NCBI GenBank assembly: GCA_030537895.1
Contig: JAUNVA010000006.1
Location: 79,342 to 143,341, forward strand
DNA: 64,000 nucleotides
Direction of reading: 5' to 3'
DNA from: Bowdeniella nasicola
Lineage (GTDB): Bacteria > Actinomycetota > Actinomycetes > Actinomycetales > Actinomycetaceae
The notes below the pieces were generated by a model, which was not told the DNA's origin, did not search any database, and saw nothing but the letters and a program-made list of their open reading frames with translations. Of this stretch, positions 34,769-44,021 are shown piece after piece (within the stretch, counting starts at the first letter, position 1; each line of letters starts with the position of its first letter). A program made the position numbers and the translations under genes.

Positions 34769-36046
34769 GTGCAACCGGTTAACCAAAGACGTGGGCGCCA
34801 CCGTAATCCGGCTCGCGGTCCCGCGCATGCGCGGACACTCAGGCGTCCACGCTGGCGGGCCACGCTGGCCGCTGCCCTCGGTGTCCTCCTCTTTCTCGGG
34901 ACGGCGTTTGGACTCGTCTACACGCGTCTGCAGGGAAACATCGAGCGGTCGAATATCACGATGCTGCTGTCCAATGATCGTCCCGAAGCGCAGCCGCCCC
35001 TGGACCCGAACGCCGGCCAGCCCATCAATCTGTTGGTGATTGGCTCGGACGTGCGCACCGGCGACTTTGCCGACCCCACCATCGAGGGCATGCGCTCCGA
35101 CTCGACCGTCCTGTTGCACATCTCGTCCGGTCGGGATCGAGTCGAGGCGATCTCCCTTCCGCGCGACCTCCTGGTGAAGATCCCCTCGTGTTATCGCCAT
35201 GACGGGAGCCGCACGCGGGAGCTGCGCTCCGCGAAGTTCAATACGGCCTTCGCACTCGGCGGCGCAAGGGGTGAAGTCGACGAGGCCGCCGCCTGCACCA
35301 TCCGCACGGTCGAGCGAATGTCCGGCATCTACATCGACGACTACGTCGTCATGGATTTCCAGGGCTTCGAGTCCATGGTGAACGCCCTGCAGGGCGTTCC
35401 GCTCTACATTGACGAGGATATCAACGACCGGCGTGCCGATTTGAAGCTCGATGCGGGCTGCCGCCTCCTCGATGGTCGCCAGGCCCTCGGCTACGCCCGG
35501 GCCCGCTACACCCTCGGTGACGGTTCGGACGTCTCTCGGATCAACCGCCAGCACGAATTGCTGTCCTCGATCGCCCGGGAGGTCTTGCGCCTGAACCTCC
35601 TCACCGACCTCAGCTCCCTCTACTCCTTCCTGGACGCCGCCACCAGCTCCATGTCGACCGGCGAACAGATCGGTTCGCTCTCGACCATGGCGGGGCTCGC
35701 CTACTCGCTGCGCGGGATCGAACCATCGGAAATCACCTTCGTGACGCTCCCATTCGTGTGGTCTGGCCAGGACATCTATCCGAGCGAGGATGCCGAGTTG
35801 GTGTGGCACAACCTCCTGCTCGATCAGCCTGTGAACACGCCTCCCGAAACTGAGGAGAGCCCTTCGTCATCGAGCAGCAGCGAGACCGGAACGGAGCCTA
35901 GCCCCACGGCGGATCCCACGACCGACTCCCAGAACTCGCTCCCGAGTCGGGAACCCACGCCCACCCAGACCCCTACTTTCGAACACGAAACGACGGCAGA
36001 AACCGACGCCCTGGACCCGATCTGCACCAGGGAGCGAGCATCATGA
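34769..36046 (+). CDS. LytR-CpsA-Psr (LCP) family glycopolymer ligase 1
   Basis: About 425 residues. A short basic cytoplasmic head, one membrane helix (about 33-52), then the LCP domain: NLLVIGSDVRTGD, RSDSTVLLHIS, ISLPRDLLVKIP, KFNTAFALGG and GRQALGYARARYTLGDGSDVSRINRQ (shown with the conserved Asp/Arg residues for pyrophosphate and Mg2+). LCP enzymes move lipid-linked glycopolymers onto peptidoglycan. The last 70 residues are Ser/Thr/Pro/Glu-rich and unstructured. Start is uncertain (GTG 34769 by promoter position, ATG 34757 possible). Overlaps the second LCP gene by 4 nt. CpsA-type genes occupy the same place in mycobacteria (Rv3267). Confidence 0.88.
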   Translation: MQPVNQRRGRHRNPARGPAHARTLRRPRWRATLAAALGVLLFLGTAFGLVYTRLQGNIERSNITMLLSNDRPEAQPPLDPNAGQPINLLVIGSDVRTGDFADPTIEGMRSDSTVLLHISSGRDRVEAISLPRDLLVKIPSCYRHDGSRTRELRSAKFNTAFALGGARGEVDEAAACTIRTVERMSGIYIDDYVVMDFQGFESMVNALQGVPLYIDEDINDRRADLKLDAGCRLLDGRQALGYARARYTLGDGSDVSRINRQHELLSSIAREVLRLNLLTDLSSLYSFLDAATSSMSTGEQIGSLSTMAGLAYSLRGIEPSEITFVTLPFVWSGQDIYPSEDAELVWHNLLLDQPVNTPPETEESPSSSSSSETGTEPSPTADPTTDSQNSLPSREPTPTQTPTFEHETTAETDALDPICTRERAS

Positions 36047-37446
36047 GCGAGCAGCCACCACGGTTCCGACCTCGGAGCCCGAGGGATGCCCCGTCCGCAC
36101 GTGGCGCGCGCCGCGTGGGGCCGGGCACGAGTGGTGACGGACGCCCGTCTGTGCCGACGCCCGCTCCCTCGCGGGGCTCAGACCGCACACCGCCGAGCTC
36201 CTCCTCACAGCGCTCGCCCGTACGACCGCGCGTCAGCCCCGACGTGGCGCCGCCTGCTACCCCACGCCCGCCCAAACGACGCTCCATCTCCACTCCCGCT
36301 ACCAATCGTCCGGCGCGCCGGGCTGCCCAACCCCCATCGCATATCCCGCCGCCGGCGGCGCGCCCACCCGCGACCCCACCGGCGAGTATCCCGCCGCGAC
36401 CCGCCTTCCCACCTACCAACGCGGGCGGGGCTCCCCCGCACGGTCCGGCACCGCGTGGCGGGGCGTCCGCTCCTGCTCCTCGCCCCGCCGGGCCCCGTCC
36501 CATCCGTCGTCGGCGCCGCTGGGGCGGGCGGCGGATCCTGATCCTCGCCCTGGTCCTCCTGTTGGCGTGGCCGATCGGCCTGCTCATCTGGGCCAATGGG
36601 CGCCTCCAGCACGTGGAAGCTCTCTCGGGACGGTCGACGACCGACGGCACCACGTTCCTCCTCGCGGGCTCCGACTCCCGGGACGACGGTGAGATCCCCG
36701 ACGGTACGACGGGACAGCGCACGGACTCGATCCTGATACTGCACCGCGCTCCGAACGGACAGACCTCCCTCATTTCGCTGCCGCGCGACACGTACGTCGC
36801 GATCACGGGGCACGGACACCACAAACTCAACGCTGCCTATGCCATCGGAGGGGCGCCACTACTCGTCGATACGGTCGAAAACCTCACCGGCCTCACCGTC
36901 GACCACTACGTCGAGGTCGGGATGGGCGGGGTCCGTCAGATTGCCGACGCCGTCGGCGGTGTTCATCTGTGTCTGGACTATGACGTGAACGATCCCAAGT
37001 CCGAGCTCGTCTGGACGGCGGGCTGTCACGACGTCGACGGCGCCACGGCGCTCGCTTTTTCCCGGATGCGCTACCAGGACCCGCGCGGTGATATGGGCCG
37101 TCAGGAGCGGCAGCGCCAGGTGATCGGCGCGATCGTGAAGAAGACGGCGCGCCCATCCTTCTTCCTGAACCCCGTCGCTCAAAGCAGCGCGGTTCGGTCG
37201 GGTATCTCTGCGCTGCGGGTCGATGAGGAGGCCTCAATCGTCACCCTCGGACGTCTCGCCTGGTACTTCAAGGCGGCGACGGCTAGCTCGGGGATCACCG
37301 GACACCCCCCGATCAGTAACTACGCTTACCGGCCCGGCGGGATTGGCGCGGCGGTACTCCTCGATGAGACCCGCGCACCCGAGTTCTTTACCAAGCTGCA
37401 GGCCGGTACCCTCACCCCGGCCGATGTCGCCGAACCGGGCCGCTAG
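36043..37446 (+). CDS. LytR-CpsA-Psr (LCP) family glycopolymer ligase 2
   Basis: 467 residues. Residues 1-155 are a Pro/Arg/Ser-rich disordered cytoplasmic region, followed by a basic patch and one membrane helix (about 165-188), then the LCP domain with TFLLAGSDSRDDG, RTDSILILH, ISLPRDTYVAITG, KLNAAYAIGG and ALAFSRMRYQDPRGDMGRQE. The proline-rich head differs from LCP 1 and could bind a scaffold or cell-division partner (inference). Starts within the stop of LCP 1 (ATGA). Two ligases in tandem fit a locus that appears to make more than one polymer. Its stop shares CTAG with the convergent mycothione reductase gene. Confidence 0.88.
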   Translation: MSEQPPRFRPRSPRDAPSARGARRVGPGTSGDGRPSVPTPAPSRGSDRTPPSSSSQRSPVRPRVSPDVAPPATPRPPKRRSISTPATNRPARRAAQPPSHIPPPAARPPATPPASIPPRPAFPPTNAGGAPPHGPAPRGGASAPAPRPAGPRPIRRRRRWGGRRILILALVLLLAWPIGLLIWANGRLQHVEALSGRSTTDGTTFLLAGSDSRDDGEIPDGTTGQRTDSILILHRAPNGQTSLISLPRDTYVAITGHGHHKLNAAYAIGGAPLLVDTVENLTGLTVDHYVEVGMGGVRQIADAVGGVHLCLDYDVNDPKSELVWTAGCHDVDGATALAFSRMRYQDPRGDMGRQERQRQVIGAIVKKTARPSFFLNPVAQSSAVRSGISALRVDEEASIVTLGRLAWYFKAATASSGITGHPPISNYAYRPGGIGAAVLLDETRAPEFFTKLQAGTLTPADVAEPGR

Positions 37447-38807
37447 CGAGGCAGGTCCAGGCTGAGAAGGGCGTTTTCCACCACTTCGGACAGTGCCGGA
37501 TGGATCCAGTACTGCCCATTCGCCATATCACGCACATCCGTGTCGAGTGCCATCGTCTGGACGAGGCCCTGGATGAGGATGGCCGACTCGTAGCCGATGA
37601 GGTGTGCGCCAAGGAGCCGGCCGGTCGCGCGATCAGCAATGACCTTGCACAGCCCGATCTCGTCCTCCAGTGCCCAGCCGAATCCGACATCACCGAATTC
37701 CTGGCACGCCACCGCGACATCGTAGCCGGCCGCGCGGGCCGCTTCCTCCGTCAGTCCAACGGAGGCGATCTGCGGGTCGGTGAACACGGCTGCCGGAACC
37801 GCGTGGTGTGTGATCGCACGCAGGTCGTGGGGATGGACGACGTTATGGAAGACAACCTTGGCCTCGCGGTTCGCCACGTGTTTGAGTTGGTAGGGACTCG
37901 AGACGTCGCCGAGCGCCCACACCCCCGGGGCGCTGGTACGGCCGTATTCATCGACGCGGATGCGACCGTCGTCGTGCGTCTGGATGCCCGCGCGGTGCAG
38001 GTCCATGCGGTCCCCGTTCGGAATCCGTCCCGTCGCGACCAACAGGGCGTCCCCACACGCCGTCGTACCGTCCTCAAAATGCATCACGATCTCGCCGTTC
38101 ACGCGCTCAATCGCAGTGACGTGAGTGGAGAGCCGGACATCCCAGACCTCGCGAGCGTGTGCAGTAAAGCGCTCCGCAATGGTGCGGTCCTGGTGCTTCA
38201 ATAGCACGTCGGAGCGCCCCGTGATGGTGACGCGCGAGCCGTAGGCAGAAAAGACGTGCGCGAACTCGCATGCGATATAGCCCGAACCCAGGATCAAGAG
38301 CCGCGCGGGTGGGGCGTCTAGGCGCATAATCGTTTCGTTCGTCAGGTAGTCCACGCCGCAGGCGCGTACCACCTCGGGGATCGCCGGCCGCGACCCCGCC
38401 GCCACGATGACCTGAGCCGCGCTGATCTCGTCCCCGTCGGCGGTGCGCAGGGTCCGCTCGCCCACGAACCGTGCGTGGGAATCGAAGACCTGGATGTTCG
38501 GACACTCCGCGCGGCGGTAGTGTTCGCCGCCGTCGGCGATCGGGTCGATCCGGCCGAAGACGCGGTCGCGGATCGAGACAAAATCGACGCCGCGTAGCTC
38601 GAGGTCCACACCGAGGCGTGCGGCCCGGCGGGCTTGCGCAATGACATCCGCGGGGTGGACGAACATCTTGGTCGGCAGGCATCCGACGTTCAGGCAGGTG
38701 CCGCCGAACCGCCCCTCCTCGATCAGCGCGATGGACAGGTGGTCTAGCTCGGGCGGGATCGCATTTCCCGACCCGGACCCAATGATGGCGAGGTCGACGT
38801 GTGTCAC
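37443..38807 (-). CDS. mtr: Mycothione reductase
   Basis: 454 residues. NADPH-dependent flavoenzyme that reduces mycothiol disulfide, keeping the actinobacterial thiol pool reduced. Seen: FAD motif IIGSGSGN at 8-15, redox pair C38/C43 in GGTCLNVGCLPTKMF, NAD(P)-binding LILGSGYIACEFAHVF, ALGDVSSPYQLKHVAN and the C-terminal IHPALSEVVENAL with the His-Glu pair. The missing GGxxGE after the second Gly (here SGSGNAIP) is the form known for mycothione reductase rather than dihydrolipoamide dehydrogenase. Start GTG set by a -10 box 6 nt upstream. Confidence 0.92.
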   Translation of the reverse strand: MTHVDLAIIGSGSGNAIPPELDHLSIALIEEGRFGGTCLNVGCLPTKMFVHPADVIAQARRAARLGVDLELRGVDFVSIRDRVFGRIDPIADGGEHYRRAECPNIQVFDSHARFVGERTLRTADGDEISAAQVIVAAGSRPAIPEVVRACGVDYLTNETIMRLDAPPARLLILGSGYIACEFAHVFSAYGSRVTITGRSDVLLKHQDRTIAERFTAHAREVWDVRLSTHVTAIERVNGEIVMHFEDGTTACGDALLVATGRIPNGDRMDLHRAGIQTHDDGRIRVDEYGRTSAPGVWALGDVSSPYQLKHVANREAKVVFHNVVHPHDLRAITHHAVPAAVFTDPQIASVGLTEEAARAAGYDVAVACQEFGDVGFGWALEDEIGLCKVIADRATGRLLGAHLIGYESAILIQGLVQTMALDTDVRDMANGQYWIHPALSEVVENALLSLDLPR

Positions 38808-38813
38808 ACCCTC

Positions 38814-38819
38814 ACTGTA
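38814..38819 (-). promoter_or_regulatory. -10 box TACAGT of mtr (leaderless)
   Basis: TACAGT on the minus strand is followed by 6 nt and GTG at 38807; it excludes the longer open frame upstream. Confidence 0.5.
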
Positions 38820-38826
38820 GGCCGCA

Positions 38827-39798
38827 TCAGTGCGCTGCGCGCCACGCCTCCCAGGCGGAGGACACCATGTCGCGCAGGTCGCGGCTCGCCCTCCAACCGA
38901 GTTCGCGCTGGATGCGCGTGACCTCGGCGATGAGCTTCGGCGGATCGCCCGCGCGGCGCTCGGCGAGCTCCGGGGTGGCATCCAGGCCGGTAACCTCACC
39001 GATCATGTCCACGACCTCCCGCACGGAGGAACCCGCGCCGGTGCCGACGTTGAAGACACGGGAGGTCGGAGCCTGCTCGCCACGTAGCGCGTCGAGCGCC
39101 GTCAAGTGGGCGTCGGCGAGGTCGGCGACGTGGATGTAATCGCGCACGCACGTGCCATCCGCCGTCGGGTAATCGGTGCCGAAGATGAGCGGCTTCTTGC
39201 CATGCTCGAGGCGGTCGAAAACCATGGGGATGAGATTCAAGATGGCGGGATCGCCAAGCTCCGGGGAGGCGGCGCCCGCCACGTTGAAGTAGCGCAGGCC
39301 CGCCCACGCGAGACCCCAGGCGCGCTCGCAGTCGGCCATCATCCACTCGCCGATCAGCTTGGTTTCCCCATACGGGTTGATCGGGCGGCACTGAATATCC
39401 TCGGGCACCGAGGCGACATCGGGCATGCCGTAGACGGCTGCCGACGAGGAGAAGATCATGGTGGAGGCGCCGGCGCGCTCCATGGCGGCCAGCGTGTTCG
39501 CGAGGCCGCCGACGTTCTGCTGGTAGTACCAGGCGGGCTTTTCCACCGACTCGCCCACTTGCTTGCGCGCGGCAAAGTGGATGACGGCATCGACCTTGCG
39601 TTCCGTCATGATCTCGGTGAGTCGGTCCTCGGCGTTCGAGCCGGCGAGGTCCATCTCGACATAGTCGAGGCCCTCCACCCGATCTCGCGTCGAGGTAGAG
39701 AAATCGTCAACGATCACCACCTGTTCGCCACGCTTGCGAAGTAGAGATACGACGTGTGCGCCGATATAACCAGCGCCTCCTGCGACGAGTGTGCTCAT
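38827..39798 (-). CDS. galE: UDP-glucose 4-epimerase
   Basis: 323 residues. NAD-dependent epimerase of the extended SDR family, interconverting UDP-Glc and UDP-Gal. Seen: VAGGAGYIGAHVV at 5-17, HFAARKQVGESV, SSSAAVYG with the catalytic Ser/Thr region, NPYGETKLIGE (Y-x3-K) and RYFNVAGA. It can feed Glf (12443) with UDP-galactopyranose, though it lies outside the galactan operon under its own promoter. Confidence 0.93.
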   Translation of the reverse strand: MSTLVAGGAGYIGAHVVSLLRKRGEQVVIVDDFSTSTRDRVEGLDYVEMDLAGSNAEDRLTEIMTERKVDAVIHFAARKQVGESVEKPAWYYQQNVGGLANTLAAMERAGASTMIFSSSAAVYGMPDVASVPEDIQCRPINPYGETKLIGEWMMADCERAWGLAWAGLRYFNVAGAASPELGDPAILNLIPMVFDRLEHGKKPLIFGTDYPTADGTCVRDYIHVADLADAHLTALDALRGEQAPTSRVFNVGTGAGSSVREVVDMIGEVTGLDATPELAERRAGDPPKLIAEVTRIQRELGWRASRDLRDMVSSAWEAWRAAH

Positions 39799-39804
39799 GC
39801 CCTC

Positions 39805-39810
39805 ATCGTA
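39805..39810 (-). promoter_or_regulatory. -10 box TACGAT of galE (leaderless)
   Basis: TACGAT on the minus strand is followed by 6 nt and the ATG at 39798. Confidence 0.5.
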
Positions 39811-39882
39811 GCGAATGTCGGCACCTTGTGGTAGTTTTTGTGTGCTTTTGTTTGATACGGGGTGATCGTGGTGCTCCGGCCC

Positions 39883-40380
39883 TCAGCCGAGGTCGCGGGT
39901 GAGGCGCTCTCCCTTCGCGATGGCCACCTCGCGCAGACCCGCACGGTAGGTGTCAAGCCGCTCGCGGATGGCGGGGTCTGCGGCCCCGAGGATGCGCGCG
40001 GCCAGTAGGCCCGCATTTTTGGCTCCACCGATTGAGACGGTGGCAACAGGCACCCCGCTGGGCATTTGCACGATCGAGAGCAGCGAATCCATACCGTCCA
40101 AATACTTCAGGGGCACGGGCACGCCGATCACGGGCAACGACGTCACGGACGCGACCATACCCGGCAGGTGAGCCGCTCCCCCGGCACCGGCGATGATGAC
40201 CTTCACCCCCCGCTCGGCGGCGCTGCTGCCGTACTCGATCATGTCGCGCGGCATGCGGTGTGCGGAGACCACCCGGGCCTCGAATCCGATCTCGAGCTCG
40301 TCGAGGGCCTCGGCCGCCGCGGACATGCACGGCCAATCCGAATCCGAGCCCATGATGATTCCGACGCTGATCTCACGCAT
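39883..40380 (-). CDS. purE: N5-carboxyaminoimidazole ribonucleotide mutase
   Basis: 165 residues, the usual size. [12 protein letters not shown] at 8-19 binds the phosphate, VVSAHRMP carries the catalytic His, and [12 protein letters not shown] and GVPV are present. It moves the carboxylate from N5 to C4 of the imidazole in purine synthesis. Starts in the overlap TAATG with the purK stop, so the two are coupled. Confidence 0.95.
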   Translation of the reverse strand: MREISVGIIMGSDSDWPCMSAAAEALDELEIGFEARVVSAHRMPRDMIEYGSSAAERGVKVIIAGAGGAAHLPGMVASVTSLPVIGVPVPLKYLDGMDSLLSIVQMPSGVPVATVSIGGAKNAGLLAARILGAADPAIRERLDTYRAGLREVAIAKGERLTRDLG

Positions 40381-41519
40381 TATTCGACTCCTTTCAACAC
40401 GGCGACGGCGCCCGCCGCCCGACTCTCCAGCTCCGCCAGATCCTCACCGATCGCGGTGACGTGCCCGAGCTTGCGCCCTGGGCGCACCTCCTTGCCGTAC
40501 AGGTGCACCTTCACCTCCGGATACCGCCCGAGAGCCTCGGGGTAGGCGTGACGCGGATCCTCATGTACCGAGCCAAGCAGATTCACCATGACGGCGTGCG
40601 GGGCGACGGGCGTCGTGTCCCCAAGTGGCAGGTCGAGCACGGCCCGCAGGTGCTGCTCGAACTGCGAGGTGGTGGCCCCCTCGATCGTCCAGTGCCCCGA
40701 ATTGTGGGGGCGCATCGCGAGCTCGTTCACGGTCAGGCGATCCCCGCTCAGGAACATCTCCACGGCCAGCACCCCGGTGACGTTCAGTCCGACGGCGATC
40801 TGTTCAGCAATCTCCTGCGCCCGCGCCGCAAGCCGGTCGTCCAGGTCTGGGGCGGGAGCGAGCACGGTGGAGCAGACGCCGTCGACCTGCCGGGTCTCCG
40901 CGACCGGCCACGTGCGCAGCTCGCCCGAGGGGCGACGGGCCAAGAGGGCAGCCACTTCGCACGTAAAGTCGACCTGTTCTTCGGCGAGCAGTTCGACTCC
41001 CCCAGCGGCCATCGCCTCCAACCAGTCGCCGACCTCCTCACTCTTCTCGACGGCGCGCACGCCCTTGCCGTCATATCCGCCGCGGGCGGTCTTCACGATT
41101 GCACGCCCGCCGTGCTGCGCAAGGAATTCCTCAAGATCGGTCTCTGAGCGAATCTGGCGCCAGTGTGGGATCGGAACGCCGAGTTCTCCAAGGCGGCGTC
41201 GCATCGCGAGCTTGTCACGTGCGTACAGGAGGGCCGCGGGGCTTGGCTGGACCGAGTATCCCTCGGCCTGAAGGCGCTCCAGGAGCGCCGTCGCCTGGTG
41301 TTCGTGCTCAAAGGTGAGGACCGCGGAGCGTTCCGCGAGGGCGCGCACCCGGTCCTCATCGTCCGGTGCCCCAACGACGGCGTCGGGCACCACTTGCCCC
41401 GTCGAGCCGTCGCGTGCCTCGACCAGCGCCGCGAGCGGTATGCCCAGCGCACTGGCGGCTTCCTGCATCATGCGGGCGAGCTGCCCGCCCCCGATCACTG
41501 CAACACGCATGGAGTTCAC
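40380..41519 (-). CDS. purK: N5-carboxyaminoimidazole ribonucleotide synthase
   Basis: 379 residues. ATP-grasp enzyme making N5-CAIR from AIR, bicarbonate and ATP. Seen: [10 protein letters not shown] at 9-18, [29 protein letters not shown] and [14 protein letters not shown]. Start GTG 41519 is set by a -10 box 7 nt upstream; an ATG 9 nt inside (41510) is the alternative. Divergent from the gtrA-like gene across only 31 nt, the same layout as purK and Rv3277 in mycobacteria. Confidence 0.95.
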   Translation of the reverse strand: MNSMRVAVIGGGQLARMMQEAASALGIPLAALVEARDGSTGQVVPDAVVGAPDDEDRVRALAERSAVLTFEHEHQATALLERLQAEGYSVQPSPAALLYARDKLAMRRRLGELGVPIPHWRQIRSETDLEEFLAQHGGRAIVKTARGGYDGKGVRAVEKSEEVGDWLEAMAAGGVELLAEEQVDFTCEVAALLARRPSGELRTWPVAETRQVDGVCSTVLAPAPDLDDRLAARAQEIAEQIAVGLNVTGVLAVEMFLSGDRLTVNELAMRPHNSGHWTIEGATTSQFEQHLRAVLDLPLGDTTPVAPHAVMVNLLGSVHEDPRHAYPEALGRYPEVKVHLYGKEVRPGRKLGHVTAIGEDLAELESRAAGAVAVLKGVE

Positions 41520-41526
41520 GTTTCGT

Positions 41527-41532
41527 AAGATA
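41527..41532 (-). promoter_or_regulatory. -10 box TATCTT of purK (leaderless)
   Basis: TATCTT on the minus strand is followed by 7 nt and GTG at 41519. It is 6 nt from the plus-strand box at 41539-41544, so the two promoters must compete for space. Confidence 0.45.
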
Positions 41533-41538
41533 CCTGGC

Positions 41539-41544
41539 TAAGCT
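41539..41544 (+). promoter_or_regulatory. -10 box TAAGCT of gtrA-like gene (leaderless)
   Basis: TAAGCT is followed by 6 nt and GTG at 41551. Confidence 0.45.
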
Positions 41545-41550
41545 GCCTGC

Positions 41551-42063
41551 GTGCCTGCCCCCACTCCCCGCGGCGTCGCACGCCCCACCGGTGTGCTCGC
41601 CTGGTGCGCCGAACTCGCCCGCTTCGGTGCCGTCGGCGCTCTCGCCTACGTCGTGGATACCGGCGCGTTCAACCTGCTCGTCTACGGTCCGGGACGCCTC
41701 ATGGCTCCCCATCCAGTGAGCGCCAAGATCACGTCAGCCGTCCTCGCGACGCTCGTCGCCTGGGTGGGCAACCGCTACTGGACGTTCCGCCACGCGCGCC
41801 GCTCCGAACCGGGCCGTGAACTCGCCATGTTCCTCCTCGTGAACGTCGGCGGCATCGTCATCGCGGCGGGCACCCTGTGGTTCTCCCGATATGTGCTCGG
41901 CTACACCTCGCAGCTTGCAGATAACATCTCCGCAAACATCATCGGGGTCGGCCTCGGGACCCTCTTTCGGTACCTGTGTTACCGGTTCGTCGTCTTTACC
42001 GGCGGCGACGACGACGCCCGACCGAGACCAACGCCCCCTGCGGCATCACCGCATCGGGGTTGA
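41551..42063 (+). CDS. GtrA family membrane protein
   Basis: 170 residues with four hydrophobic helices and the typical ELARFGAVGALAYVVD start, KITSAVLATLVAWVGNRYWTF and GVGLGTLFRYLCYRFVVF. GtrA proteins are thought to move or stabilise polyprenyl-phosphate-linked sugars used for surface polysaccharide decoration. Its last 68 nt overlap, on the opposite strand, the end of the histidine kinase gene; the overlapping tail is the polar GGDDDARPRP segment. Confidence 0.88.
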   Translation: MPAPTPRGVARPTGVLAWCAELARFGAVGALAYVVDTGAFNLLVYGPGRLMAPHPVSAKITSAVLATLVAWVGNRYWTFRHARRSEPGRELAMFLLVNVGGIVIAAGTLWFSRYVLGYTSQLADNISANIIGVGLGTLFRYLCYRFVVFTGGDDDARPRPTPPAASPHRG

Positions 42064-43315
42064 GAGACTGCGGCACCCCGTTCAGGAAGAGGGTAAAGAC
42101 GGGCGGTCGACGTTGAGAAAGCTCGAGACGCCCGCCGTCGGAGGTCGCGAGATCCTGGGCCAGCGCGAGCCCCAAGCCCGTGCCGCCCTGCCCGGAGACG
42201 TGTTTGGAGAAAATGTCCGGAGCGATCTCGTCACTCACGCCCTCGCCCTCGTCCGCAACATCGATGAACACGCCCTTGCCCGAGGCGTCCCGCGAGCTTA
42301 CCCGTGTGGTGCCGGCCCCGTATTTGAGGGAGTTTTCGATCAGCGTTGCGAGGACTTGGGCGAGTGAACCGGGCGTGGCGAGCGCGAGCCTGTCGGTGCC
42401 GTGAACGAACGTCAGGGGGCGCCCAGCCTTAGCAAAGGGCTTCTCCCACTCGGTCTCCTGCTGGGCGAACACCTCGGCGAGGTCCACGGCCTCTGTTGTA
42501 CCGCCGGAAGCGGAACGGGAGGTCTTAAGGAGGTCGTCGACGACCCCAGTGAGACGCTCCACCTGCTCGAGACACACACGGGCCTCCTCACGCACTTCTT
42601 CCTCCTCAGCGATCAGCTCGATTTCTTCGAGCCGCATCGAGAGTGCGGTGAGCGGGGTACGTAGCTGGTGAGAGGCGTCGGCCGCGAACTGGCGTTCGGC
42701 GGCGAGCCGGCCTGCCATCCGCTCCGCGGTCCGCACGAGCTCAGCCTGAATGAGGTCGATCTCCTCGATGCCCGAGGGCTGCAGGCGTGGGCGTGCCTGG
42801 CCGGAGCCTAGCTGCTCGGCGGAGGCGGCCAGGTAGATGAGCGGCGCTGCGATGCGACGGGCCTGCGCCCGCGCGACGCCCACCGCCACAAGGAAGGCCA
42901 CGGTCGTGCCAAACACGATGAAGCCCTCCATGAGGGCGGTGCGCCACAGGAACTGGGAACGGGAGATCTCCATCGTGATCGACACGCCCGAGGGGGAGGA
43001 TTGCGTCGAGCGCATGACGCGCCCCTCGACCGGGCTGCCAACCGTGTAATCGTCTCCCGCGGGGGTACGCACCCTGATCCACGCGGGGGCGGACGTCTGC
43101 CCGCCCACCCACGGCTCGATTAATCCGGGACTGATCTCCTCACCCGCATCGACACGCCGCTCGATCATCCGCGTGAGGGACTGGCCTCGCCGCTCGAGGG
43201 CGGACTGCTCAGCCTGGTAGACGACGTAGGGCCCGAGAATGGCGAGGGGCAGACCGATGAGGCTGACAGCCACCAATACTGCCAGCACGGTCATCGAGAC
43301 CGCGCGGCGTTGCAT
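41996..43315 (-). CDS. Two-component sensor histidine kinase
   Basis: 439 residues. Two membrane helices (about 8-33 and 127-148) enclose a periplasm-facing sensor of about 90 residues; a HAMP-like linker follows, then the dimerisation helix with His 216 in ADASHQLRTPLTAL, and the ATPase domain with VLATLIENSLKYG, DEGEGV and GGTGLGLALAQ. Signal unknown. The C-terminus ends in a run of Arg codons inside the gtrA overlap. Its ATG overlaps the stop of the response-regulator gene (TAATG). Confidence 0.9.
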   Translation of the reverse strand: MQRRAVSMTVLAVLVAVSLIGLPLAILGPYVVYQAEQSALERRGQSLTRMIERRVDAGEEISPGLIEPWVGGQTSAPAWIRVRTPAGDDYTVGSPVEGRVMRSTQSSPSGVSITMEISRSQFLWRTALMEGFIVFGTTVAFLVAVGVARAQARRIAAPLIYLAASAEQLGSGQARPRLQPSGIEEIDLIQAELVRTAERMAGRLAAERQFAADASHQLRTPLTALSMRLEEIELIAEEEEVREEARVCLEQVERLTGVVDDLLKTSRSASGGTTEAVDLAEVFAQQETEWEKPFAKAGRPLTFVHGTDRLALATPGSLAQVLATLIENSLKYGAGTTRVSSRDASGKGVFIDVADEGEGVSDEIAPDIFSKHVSGQGGTGLGLALAQDLATSDGGRLELSQRRPPVFTLFLNGVPQSLNPDAVMPQGALVSVGRRRRRR

Positions 43316-43998
43316 TATTCAGCGCTGGTCTCGAAGCGGAAGCCCATCCCACGCACGGTCGTGATGTACGTCGGGTTGTTCGCATCATCACCGAGCTTGC
43401 GGCGCAGCCACGATACGTGCATATCGAGGGTCTTCGTGGAGCCCGTCGGGTCGGTCCCCCACACCTCGCGCATCAGCGTCTCACGTTCGACCACGACCCC
43501 GGCATCGCGCACGAGCACGCGCAGCAGCTCGAATTCCTTCGCGGTGAGCTGAAGCTCCCGCTTGCCCTGGAAAGCGCGGTGGGCTCCGACATCGACTCGC
43601 ACATCCTGGGCCGTGAGCTCGTCCTCATCCGTGAGGTCCCCGTGCGCCCGGCGCAGGAGAGCCCGCACGCGGGCGAGGAGCTCGGCAAGGCGGAACGGCT
43701 TCGTCACGTAGTCGTCCGCTCCGGCGTCCAGACCGACGACGAGGTCAACCTCATCCGCCCGGGCCGTGAGTACCAGGATCGGGATCACGAGGCCCTGGTT
43801 GCGGATCCAGCGGGCCACGTCCAAACCGTCCATATCGGGCAGGCCCAGGTCAAGGACAACGAGGTCGGTTCCAGCGATGTCATCAATCGCCGCCTGACCG
43901 GTGCCGTGGTGGCGCACCTCGTAGCCCTCGCGGCCGAAAGCTCGCGCAAGCGGTTCGGCGATTGCGGGGTCATCTTCTACAAGCAGAACGTTAGTCAC
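43315..43998 (-). CDS. OmpR-family response regulator
   Basis: 227 residues. Receiver domain with acidic pair D9/D10, phosphoacceptor D50 in LVVLDLGLPDMDG and Lys in DYVTKPF. Winged-helix C-terminal domain (about 130-225) with LTAKEFELLRVL and TLDMHVSWLRRKLG. Partner of the kinase coded next on the same strand. GTG 43998 is chosen from the receiver's normal N-terminus and a -10 box 7 nt upstream. Confidence 0.93.
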   Translation of the reverse strand: MTNVLLVEDDPAIAEPLARAFGREGYEVRHHGTGQAAIDDIAGTDLVVLDLGLPDMDGLDVARWIRNQGLVIPILVLTARADEVDLVVGLDAGADDYVTKPFRLAELLARVRALLRRAHGDLTDEDELTAQDVRVDVGAHRAFQGKRELQLTAKEFELLRVLVRDAGVVVERETLMREVWGTDPTGSTKTLDMHVSWLRRKLGDDANNPTYITTVRGMGFRFETSAE

Positions 43999-44005
43999 AC
44001 CACCT

Positions 44006-44011
44006 ATCGTA
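44006..44011 (-). promoter_or_regulatory. -10 box TACGAT of the two-component operon
   Basis: TACGAT on the minus strand is followed by 7 nt and GTG at 43998; it lies inside the 23-nt gap behind the cyclase gene, so the operon can be read separately from it. Confidence 0.45.
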
Positions 44012-44021
44012 GCGCGAAAGT

